DNA from: Isoetes engelmannii
Taxonomy: Eukaryota > Streptophyta > Lycopodiopsida > Isoetales > Isoetaceae
DNA: 20,610 nucleotides
Direction: 5' to 3'
NCBI GenBank assembly: GCA_011763485.2
Contig: JAANSK020280824.1
Span: 1 to 20,610, forward strand
Each line of letters opens with the position of its first letter. The stretch's first letter is position 1. The notes beneath the pieces are model-generated. The model did no database searches, had not been told where the DNA came from, and saw only the letters and a list, made by a program, of their open reading frames with translations. This document shows, piece by piece, positions 1-5,754 of the stretch. The position numbers and the translations under genes were made by a program.

Positions 1-81
1 GAAAACATCTGCAAATTGCTGACAATTGTATTCTCGCTCAAGCCATGCACATTCCAAACTAGAATCCGGAGGGCCTCGCAT
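1..81 (-). CDS. LINE ORF2 N-terminus (EEP endonuclease), partial and with a start-region frame problem
   Basis: Minus-strand reading gives ALRILVWNVHGLSENTIV, matching the first beta strand of the LINE endonuclease domain (WNVHGL contains the Asn that helps bind metal). An ATG lies at 81-79, three bases beyond the ORF1 stop, but it is in a different frame from the endonuclease residues. The endonuclease frame continues directly from the ORF1 frame past its TAG. One extra G in ATGCGAGGCC would explain this, since ATG CGA GCC CTC would open as MRALRIL. The rest of ORF2 is off the left edge. Confidence 0.7.
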   Translation of the reverse strand, partial: MRGPPDSSLECAWLEREYNCQQFADVF

Positions 82-83
82 CC

Positions 84-881
84 CTATGCCCGGTTTCTAA
101 TCACTAATTTATTATTCACAATATAAGCTTGTTTACCTTCATCTTTCAATTTTCGTACTTCTTCCAAAAGCAATTTGCGTTCTTTCTGTTGCTGCACTGT
201 AAGATCATCATTGAGCCATATTTTATGGCCTTTTAGATGGTTTTTGTGTTGCATAACACGTGCTCTTGTTTCCACATTTCCAAACTTGAGCAAAATTGGC
301 CTTGAGCGGCCTTCTACTCTCTTGCCAATTCCTCTACAGTGGATATGTCCGGGATTTGATAGATGCATAGTGTTCCGGAAAAACATATCTACTTTTTCAG
401 AAATATTTTCTCCTTCTTCCTCGTTAAGACCAGATACTATGATGTTTTTGGACCTTGAAGCTTTATCCTCCTGTTCTGACAGTTGATTTCCAATTGAAGA
501 AGTTATTTGCGCTACCAATTGGTCAGTAGGAGGATTGCCATAAGTAGGAGGATTGCCATAACCTGCTGGTTCATCTTGCAATTCTCCAACTTTTTCTTCA
601 ATTTCATCAATGCCACTTTTAAGCTTGGTGATCTCTTCACGTGCTGCCCTTACCTCTTCCCTGGATGCTTTCAAGTCTGTTGCTAGTGCTCTTACTTCCT
701 CTCTGGATGCCTTCAAATCTGCTGCTAATGTCTTCTGCTCTTCTCTAGAAGCCTTCAACTCCGTTGCCATTAATTTCAGATCACTTGAGATTTGTAGAAC
801 CAATTGAAGCAAATCGTCATCTGAGGTTTCACCTTGGGAATCCTCTTCTGCCATCTGATGCTTTTTTTTTCTATTTGCCAT
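84..881 (-). CDS. LINE ORF1 protein, L1 ORF1p-like (Transposase_22 type)
   Basis: A 265-residue ORF starting at ATG (881-879) and ending at TAG (86-84). The N-terminus is basic. Residues 24-103 form a predicted coiled coil in which LKASREE recurs at 42, 56 and 70, a 14-residue period (two 7-residue heptads). A short proline/glycine linker has YGNPPT twice in tandem (108-119). Residues 144-210 fit the RRM-like domain and 215-262 the C-terminal domain of L1 ORF1p, with IIVSGL, RPILLKF, KIWLNDDLT and AYIVNNKLVI as landmarks. The family binds LINE RNA as a trimer and acts as a nucleic-acid chaperone in the retrotransposition particle. The frame is intact, so this copy is either fairly young or kept open by chance. 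No host function is suggested. Confidence 0.85.
   Translation of the reverse strand: MANRKKKHQMAEEDSQGETSDDDLLQLVLQISSDLKLMATELKASREEQKTLAADLKASREEVRALATDLKASREEVRAAREEITKLKSGIDEIEEKVGELQDEPAGYGNPPTYGNPPTDQLVAQITSSIGNQLSEQEDKASRSKNIIVSGLNEEEGENISEKVDMFFRNTMHLSNPGHIHCRGIGKRVEGRSRPILLKFGNVETRARVMQHKNHLKGHKIWLNDDLTVQQQKERKLLLEEVRKLKDEGKQAYIVNNKLVIRNRA
525..560 (-). repeat. 18-bp tandem duplication inside LINE ORF1
   Basis: Two adjacent copies of an 18-base unit encode YGNPPT YGNPPT (ORF1 residues 108-119). The copies read identically on the plus strand as AGGAGGATTGCCATAAGT-like units. Confidence 0.8.
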
Positions 882-1141
882 GACAGATACAGGACCGGAG
901 GTACAGGACCTGCCAGACCAGTTCCGCGTTCGACAGCCTCTTACTTGTTGGTTTTCGATTTTCTCTGAAACTTGTACGGTTTAAGACCTCCTGTTGTCAA
1001 ACCTGTAACCAATCTGTAACTTCGGGCCAGTTAGGCGCTAGGTTGAGCGACCGAAAATATCGGACCCAAAAATAATAAGGAAAAATACTCTGTCAAAGAA
1101 ATTTATAGGGCTCTCATCTCCAAAACGCCATTTATAGGGTT

Positions 1142-1543
1142 TTGGCAAAGACATGTGCATCAGGGTGGCCTATCTACACTGCACAAAAAATCAAAACCTT
1201 TAGATGGTTAGCCATACACCAGAGCTTACCCACTAATGCAAGGATTGTCAAGTATGATGCCAACACATCTGAACTCTGTTCATTATGTGGTCACAAAGAA
1301 ACCTCAAACCATGTTTTTATATGCTCCTGGTTAGCTGAATTCTGGAGTTGGACCTCCCAAATAAACCAAGGAGCACCGGATGAGGACAACCTACTTAACT
1401 TCTGTAAAACGGGAAATAGAATGGTGAATACTACAAGAGCTATCAGTGGCTGGGTAGTATGGCTTCATAGAAACAGAGTTACCATAAATAAATCCACCTC
1501 ATCCATGAACTGGCTGAAATGCATGTTCTTAAAGTCTTCTTGA
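1142..1543 (+). pseudogene. LINE ORF2 fragment, zf-RVT domain
   Basis: Residues read IKTFRWLAIHQSLPTNARI, then CSLCGHKETSNHVFICSWL and an FWSW motif. This is the zf-RVT domain found C-terminal to the reverse transcriptase in plant LINE ORF2 proteins: a C-x2-C pair, then H and C ligands, then a tryptophan-rich end. The open frame has no proper start, being a truncated fragment, and it ends at 1541-1543. Coding continues after it in another frame, with KGKKSDPAWERIGRFHGPYD readable downstream. Confidence 0.8.
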
Positions 1544-1659
1544 GATTTCTGCAGTGGCTCATAAGCTTAAGAAAGGAAAAAAGAGTGACCCTGCCTGGGA
1601 AAGGATAGGGAGATTTCATGGCCCTTATGATTTCTTTGCTTTAAATCTAACAGTTTCGG

Positions 1660-2052
1660 ATGATGTCTTACACAGAGGAGCAGAGGAGGCTTAGGAAGCA
1701 GGGGAGCACAGCACGGATGATGGAGGAAGCAACCAACTCAGACGAAGAGGATACCAAGATTGGCACAACAGAGGTAGCTGATACTCTGATTCTGCTAAAA
1801 CAGGAAATGGTACATGCCATGGCAATTAAGAAGTTCTTGGATAGAAGAGACATCTGGCTCCACAATGAACTCAAACCTTTCTTCGAGGTCCTATACCATA
1901 AATGGCAGCAGAAAAGGGAATCCCATGTCCTACTTCTCATGGACTTCACAAATTATACAATCAAAGATCTTGACAGGATGCTGAACATGTTTGGCAGGAA
2001 GACTGTTGCAGATCTCACAATCCGAGATTTAGTAGATGCTTGGAATAGCTAG
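1660..2052 (+). pseudogene. LINE ORF2 C-terminal fragment
   Basis: An open stretch of 130 codons continuing the LINE ORF2 C-terminus in another frame. It has no recognised domain; it is acidic near its start (NSDEEDT) and otherwise helical-looking. It is followed at once by the 3' UTR and poly(A) tail, so it is the end of ORF2 and not an independent gene. Confidence 0.6.
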
Positions 2053-2288
2053 ATACTTGTGGATTTTGTATGATCTATGTCCATTTATAGGCTGCTTTTA
2101 TCAGCTTTATAAATCTCGTTGTATTCTAATTTGGTTTCTGGATCCATTTTATAAGGACCAGATCCAATTTTGGACTTCCTTTCCAAGGATGGGAAGCCTA
2201 TTAAGTATACCTGTAATGGGATACTCTACTATGTATTTTCTTTAAATAAAATACAAAAACAACCTTGCCCTCAAAAAAAAAAATAATA

Positions 2289-2324
2289 AAATCGGGTGCA
2301 GAAAAACCATTGTGTTTATTACGT
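2289..2324 (+). repeat. Left 36-bp direct repeat
   Basis: Runs from AAATCGGGTGCAG to TTATTACGT. It matches 5595-5630 in the same orientation with two transitions (A/G at the 12th base, T/C at the 23rd). It directly follows the A-rich tail of the LINE. Confidence 0.85.
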
Positions 2325-2331
2325 ATTAGGG

Positions 2332-2383
2332 AACCGATGGGGAGAGGAGTTTCCACGAAGGAAACTCCGGTTCCCCGTCGGTT
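2332..2383. repeat. Hairpin of about 23-bp arms
   Basis: Left arm 2332-2354 begins AACCGATGGGG and right arm 2360-2383 ends CCCCGTCGGTT. The arms pair over about 23 bases with few mismatches and one bulge around a five-base loop (ACGAA). It lies just inside the left direct repeat and contains the GAGTTTCCACGAA word that recurs near the right end. Confidence 0.8.
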
Positions 2384-2386
2384 GTC

Positions 2387-2460
2387 TGACGTAAGCAGCT
2401 GGTGGGAGCTTTTTTTCGACGTGGCGTCAATTTTGCAGACGTGGCATTTGTGTGGCGTCA
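2387..2460 (+). promoter_or_regulatory. Cluster of TGACG / ACGTGG (bZIP-type) motifs
   Basis: Contains TGACGTAAG (2387-2395, an as-1-like word), GACGTGGCGTCA (2418-2429), GACGTGGCA (2438-2446) and GTGGCGTCA (2452-2460). ACGT-core and TGACG words are bound by plant bZIP factors. The cluster is upstream of the recombinase-like gene and would suit a plant-read promoter; no start site can be placed. Confidence 0.45.
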
Positions 2461-2550
2461 TTTTGGCAGACGGGGTACTTTGTTTTTCACTTTCCTCTTT
2501 GGCTATGGCGGACTTCCGATGCTTCTGATGTGATTTTGGCGAGGCTTTTA

Positions 2551-2820
2551 GTGGCGCTTGTCGTCGGGATGCTTGGATGCTGGTGCCAGACATCAAGCTT
2601 CATTTTGATGCCACTTTTTCACTGATTGGAGTTTCCGCTGTTGATTTTCAACAATTTCTTTGATTGTGCGACCTTTCTGTCTTTCTTGTGGCGCTTGTCG
2701 CCGGGAGTGCTTGGATGCTGGCACCAGGCATCAAGCTTCATTTTGATGCTAATTTTTCAGTGATGGAGTTTCCATTATTGATTTTCTTCAATTTCTTCGG
2801 TTTTGCGACCTTTTTGGAGT
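2551..2820. repeat. 137-bp imperfect tandem duplication
   Basis: Unit 1 starts at 2551 (GTGGCGCTTGTCGTCGGGA) and unit 2 at 2688 (GTGGCGCTTGTCGCCGGGA). Both continue through GCTTGGATGCTGG, ATCAAGCTTCATTTTGATGC and TTGATTTTC, ending at TGCGACCTTT. The units differ at scattered positions. The duplication lies in the leader of the recombinase-like gene. Confidence 0.9.
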
Positions 2821-2925
2821 TTTCTTCGACTCTGCCCGACTTTCTTAGAGTTTTTTGGACTTTGTGCGAGTTTTTTCGACTCTGTACTTCGACATTGTGG
2901 AGTTTTCTTCGACTTTGTTTCTGCG
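2815..2925. repeat. Degenerate short tandem repeat (GAGTTTTCTTCGACTYTG)
   Basis: Four spaced copies of a word close to GAGTTTTCTTCGACTCTG, starting near 2817, 2849, 2869 and 2898, with variable spacers. It directly follows the 137-bp duplication. Confidence 0.65.
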
Positions 2926-4008
2926 ATGTCTTCTGTGGAGTTATTTGCAGATTTTCGAGCTTCTGTGTGCATCTTTTAAAATAAATTTCGTGTTTAAGCC
3001 TGTTTCTTGTGAACTTTTTTTGCCCTAACATCTGATATTTCTTGTTTTGCAGTTTACTTGCAATGGAAGACGACAGCAGGTTATGTTTGCTCCTTGTGTT
3101 CTGTATGTTTTTGCATGCAGTTAGTTCTCATTCCCTTGGATCTAGCAGACCAGTATTTGCATTTCCTGTGGTAGAAGAAATGTCTGTGCAAGATGAGGAT
3201 TCTGAAATGGATTATAGTCTTGAGGATGCGAATCAAGATGCTGGTAAGAATCTTATGGAGAGTTTTGCAAGTGAACAGAGGTTTGGTAAGGATTTTGTTG
3301 AGCCAGATGCCAAGGATGATGAGTGTCAAGAATTTATGGCTATAGATGAGAAAATGCTGAAGGAAATTGAAGGAGGTGGTAAGGACAAGTCACCTAGGGT
3401 GACTTTATGGGCTCAAAAAAAATTTGATAAGTGGAGGGCCTGGGCAGGACAGATGGTCTCTGTTCCAATTGAAGAAATACCTTTGCAAGACTTAAATGAC
3501 ATGCTTGTGAGGTTTCTAATACAAGTGAAGAAGAGGAATGGAAAGCTTTTTCCACCATCAAGGTATTTCCAGACTTTTTTTTTTGTAGTTGTTAAGTTTT
3601 TAATTGTTGTTTTTTCTAATTGTTTCTGTTGTTTGTTTGCATGCAGTTTGAATTGTTTGTTCAAGGCTATTGGCAGGATTATAAGGAAGAAACAAGAAAC
3701 TGAAATTGCTAAGTCTGGAATAAGGGGTCCTCCTTTTAATATTTTGTATGATCCAATTTTTGCTACTTCTAGACTTGCTTTTGTATGTTCGAGTATATAC
3801 TTAGTGATCGTATAGATCAAGCTACATGCTGAGGTGGCATGCCAAGTGGCATGCTTACATGGCACTAGAGTAGTGTCTCTTGACTGTTCGTTTTGTATAT
3901 TATGTAGCTACGTTGTGGCCTCATTCATATATATACTCAATATACTCAATCTATTCTATTTTCCATTGTTATATATTTAAGATTGTAGGTGCTGCTGATA
4001 GGTCTAGG

Positions 4009-4035
4009 TTGGCAGGAGTTGCTACTAAGTCCAAG
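4009..4035 (+). repeat. 27-bp exact direct repeat, left copy
   Basis: TTGGCAGGAGTTGCTACTAA and the next seven bases GTCCAAG recur exactly at 4841-4867. The copy encodes LAGVATKSK in the recombinase frame. Confidence 0.95.
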
Positions 4036-4306
4036 TACGTTCACCGTTTTCATTTTGGGGTTGGGCCGGTATCTCAGGCAGTGGTTGGGCATATGATTTC
4101 GCCCACGTATGTATTCCAAGGCGTAGATTTGCAGGCTTTTGAGGAGCTTATTGGAATACAAAGGTTCAGGCTGTCTCCTGTATTTCTTGGATCTGAGAGA
4201 TTTTTCTGAGGGATGGTTCGCTTTTGGAAAGTCGCCTGGCGGAGACAGGTGCTCTTGGCATGCCTGAGAGTTCGGGTTGCAGGCTGGCCTGCCTGAGAGG
4301 ATGCGC

Positions 4307-4372
4307 AGAAAGAGCTCGATTTTGAGGCAGCAGCTGTGTAGAAAGAGCTCGATTTTGAAGTAGAGGCTGTGT
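4307..4372. repeat. 33-bp tandem duplication
   Basis: Two adjacent copies of AGAAAGAGCTCGATTTTGA followed by a similar 14-base end (4307-4339 and 4340-4372) with a few differences in the second half. Confidence 0.9.
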
Positions 4373-4734
4373 GGAGAGCAGTGCCGCTTCTTTTCTTGAT
4401 TTCTTTGTTTTTTCTCCTTGCTTCTTTCTTATTACTCTGAGCTGGATTGTGAGCATGGGAATTGGAAGAGTGTTCAGTTCATGGCTTCCCCAGACCTGAG
4501 CCGCAACCAAGTCTGCCCAATTCACCATGTCGAGGGTCGAAGCAAACAGGGTGGATTCGGCAGTCACCATGGATGTATTCTGGGTGAAGGACTGCGAGCA
4601 CAAATGCGGCAGCCCAATTCAGGGGCTTGATAACCAATTGAAAGGCCTCACGAGCTGCCTGATTCCTTGTTTTTTTTTGTTCTCATTCTTTATTTCTGTG
4701 GTTAAGCGGGCATTTTTTCGCTCTAAATTTTGCA

Positions 4735-4782
4735 GGCCTTTGATTTGGCATCAAAGACGAAATATTCGTCAAATCGAAGGCC
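4735..4782. repeat. Hairpin with 13-bp outer stem
   Basis: GGCCTTTGATTTG (4735-4747) pairs with CAAATCGAAGGCC (4770-4782) with one mismatch. An inner near-palindrome, GACGAAATATTCGTC, adds a second short stem. It is followed by an A9 run, but the A/T asymmetry gives no clear functional direction. Confidence 0.75.
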
Positions 4783-4840
4783 AAAAAAAAAGTTGAACAA
4801 AGAACCCAGTAGTTGAGAATATAAGCCAGTATGTTCAATG

Positions 4841-4867
4841 TTGGCAGGAGTTGCTACTAAGTCCAAG
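4841..4867 (+). repeat. 27-bp exact direct repeat, right copy
   Basis: Identical to 4009-4035. The recombinase reading frame resumes here and continues with KVSVLAFKTEQD. Confidence 0.95.
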
Positions 4868-5224
4868 AAAGTGTCTGTGCTAGCTTTTAAGACTGAACAG
4901 GACTTGTTGACAGATTATGATTATGAAATGAGTCATAGTAGAGGTTGCCAAAAGAGGTTGTGCTTCTATTTGTGTTCTAGATTTGCTATTAGAGGTGTTC
5001 ATGAAATTTTTTACATTATGGATGTGGATTTAACTGTTGAAGTTGATGGATCATCTGAGTTTCTTCTATATAATAAGAGGATTAGTAAGAACTGGGACCA
5101 AGTTTGATAACTCACACTTCAGACCTCCTATATGGAGCTATGAAGAAGATTTTCTTATGACCTATAAGCAGTCTTATGATTTTCTTATGATCTTGGTGGT
5201 CTTGCAAATTAATGGCTACGTATT

Positions 5225-5580
5225 TTCTTTTCCACTGGAAACGTCCCAAATTTTCCCAAATTGGGGAGAATTCCAAGAAAACGAAGGAGGTTTCCACAAA
5301 AATATTGGTGGGTGTGTGTAAATCTTGGTAGACGTGCTTCTTTAATGCGTGCGTGAATCTTAGACCTCGTGCAAATTTATATATTATAAATTTTGTTCTT
5401 ATGAAAATCTCCCCAACTTTCCGTGGGAACCTTCCCAATCTTCCACAAAAACCTCACAAATTTTTTAAATTGGAAACCTCCCCATGTTGTTCAAAGAAAC
5501 TTGGGGAGGTTTCCACGAAAAATAGGGGAGGTTTCCGTGGAAAATTGTTGAGGTATCCGTGAAAAATGGAAAATTGAAGG
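5225..5580. repeat. Iterated GGGGAGGTTTCCACGAAAA-type motif in both orientations
   Basis: The word occurs clearly at about 5284 (GGAGGTTTCCACAAAAA), 5504 (GGGGAGGTTTCCACGAAAAA) and 5524 (GGGGAGGTTTCCGTGGAAAA), with a weaker form at 5548. Inverted versions lie at about 5230, 5411-5440 and 5472 (GGAAACCTCCCC). The copy at 5472 can fold against that at 5504. A related word, GGAGTTTCCACGAAGGAAACTCC, sits in the hairpin at the left end of the block. Confidence 0.75.
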
Positions 5581-5594
5581 GAAGAGTCCAACCC

Positions 5595-5630
5595 AAATCG
5601 GGTGCGGAAAAACCATCGTGTTTATTACGT
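5595..5630 (+). repeat. Right 36-bp direct repeat
   Basis: Matches 2289-2324 at 34 of 36 bases in the same orientation. On the minus strand it contains AATAAA and lies about 125 bases downstream of the fructokinase stop codon. Confidence 0.85.
5621..5626 (-). promoter_or_regulatory. Candidate poly(A) signal of the fructokinase gene
   Basis: AATAAA on the minus strand, about 130 bases beyond the fructokinase stop. It falls inside the right 36-bp repeat. Plant poly(A) signals are loose, so this is only a candidate. Confidence 0.4.
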
Positions 5631-5754
5631 CTGAAGAAAGTTTCCTGCTTATACACAACTTCGAACTGATTTTCAACTTTTTTTTCTGGAATTATTTGAG
5701 TTTTACATCTAAGCCCTATCTCGATGCCGCGTTCTGATGACCGCATAGACAGAA

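Larger units (their letters stand above)
1..1100 (-). mobile_element. L1-like LINE, 5' part (5' UTR, ORF1, start of ORF2)
   Basis: A non-LTR retrotransposon read on the minus strand and running off the left edge. From right to left it has a leader of roughly 200 bases, a complete ORF1 (84-881) and the first residues of ORF2. Reading the last 80 bases on the minus strand gives LRILVWNVHGLSE, the typical opening of a LINE apurinic-like (EEP) endonuclease domain. The 5' end cannot be fixed exactly; it lies between about 1080 and 1140, where a second LINE fragment in the opposite orientation begins. Most of ORF2 lies outside the window. Confidence 0.85.
1140..2290 (+). mobile_element. LINE 3' end (5'-truncated ORF2, 3' UTR, poly(A))
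   Basis: A plus-strand non-LTR retrotransposon fragment. It enters inside ORF2 just upstream of the zf-RVT zinc-binding domain, continues through the ORF2 C-terminus and a 3' UTR of about 230 bases, and ends in AATAAA (2245-2250) and an A-rich tail (2273-2290). The coding part is spread over several frames: 1142-1543, then an open stretch around 1555-1690, then 1660-2052, so there are at least two frameshifts. It meets the oppositely oriented LINE near 1100-1140, which could be one insertion with a 5' inversion or two insertions. Its tail abuts the left 36-bp repeat of the recombinase element. Confidence 0.85.
4036..4840. mobile_element. Unidentified 805-bp insertion within the recombinase gene
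   Basis: Bounded by the exact 27-base repeat, so it looks like an insertion with a long target duplication or a duplication-type rearrangement. I recognise no coding domain on either strand. It contains a 33-base tandem duplication (4307-4372), a hairpin (4735-4782) and an A9 run (4783-4791) some 50 bases short of the right junction. There are no obvious terminal inverted repeats, and the tail does not end in poly(A) at the junction. The recombinase frame stays open on both sides. Confidence 0.55.
3063..5107 (+). pseudogene. Crypton-like (DUF3504 / KIAA1958-ZMYM type) tyrosine recombinase, incomplete and interrupted
   Basis: Proposed exons: 3063-3562, 3647-3782 and 3982-4035, then continuation at 4868-5107 beyond an insertion; introns start GTATTT and GTATGT. 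TTTTGCAG before the ATG suggests a spliced leader. The N-terminus is acidic. Then comes a core-binding region: LWAQKKFDKWRAW, IPLQDLNDMLVRF, KKRNGKLFPPS joined in phase by the first splice to SLNCLFKAIGRII, and FNILYDPIF. This order matches the Crypton-derived domain of KIAA1958, QRICH1 and ZMYM proteins. After LAGVATKSKK the catalytic domain begins with FAIRGVHEI, whose Arg (4991-4993) fits the first catalytic arginine, and KRISKNWD fits the following strand. A TGA follows, and the second half of the domain (HxxR and the nucleophilic Tyr) is not found. Recognition is from motif memory, not a search. Confidence 0.65.
2289..5630 (+). mobile_element. Putative Crypton-like tyrosine-recombinase element flanked by 36-bp direct repeats
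   Basis: A block of 3342 bases bounded by a 36-base direct repeat (2289-2324 and 5595-5630; 34 of 36 positions agree). Inside, from left to right, are a hairpin (2332-2383), a cluster of TGACG/ACGTGG motifs, a 137-bp tandem duplication, a spliced recombinase-like gene on the plus strand, an 0.8 kb insertion within that gene, and iterated GGGGAGGTTTCC motifs. Cryptons are DNA transposons that move with a tyrosine recombinase and normally lack terminal inverted repeats, which agrees with the absence of TIRs here. The recombinase is incomplete, so this copy is presumably immobile. That the repeats are the true ends is inference; they could instead belong to an unrelated dispersed repeat. Confidence 0.5.

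Noticed and set aside
3063-3125. Signal peptide at the start of the recombinase-like protein
   Set aside because: The hydrophobic run is short, follows an acidic start and makes no sense for a DNA recombinase; it may be a composition accident or a mis-set start.
4166-4603. 145-codon minus-strand open frame with a repeated QNRALS word
   Set aside because: The repeat comes from the 33-bp DNA duplication in the insert; there is no domain, and nothing suggests it is expressed.
5225-5580. CRISPR-like array at the GGGGAGGTTTCC repeats
   Set aside because: Copies vary in sequence, spacing and orientation, and the genome is eukaryotic.
2289-5630. Reading the 36-bp flanking repeats as LTRs
   Set aside because: They are far too short, show no TG...CA ends, primer-binding site or polypurine tract, and the gene inside is recombinase-like, not gag-pol.
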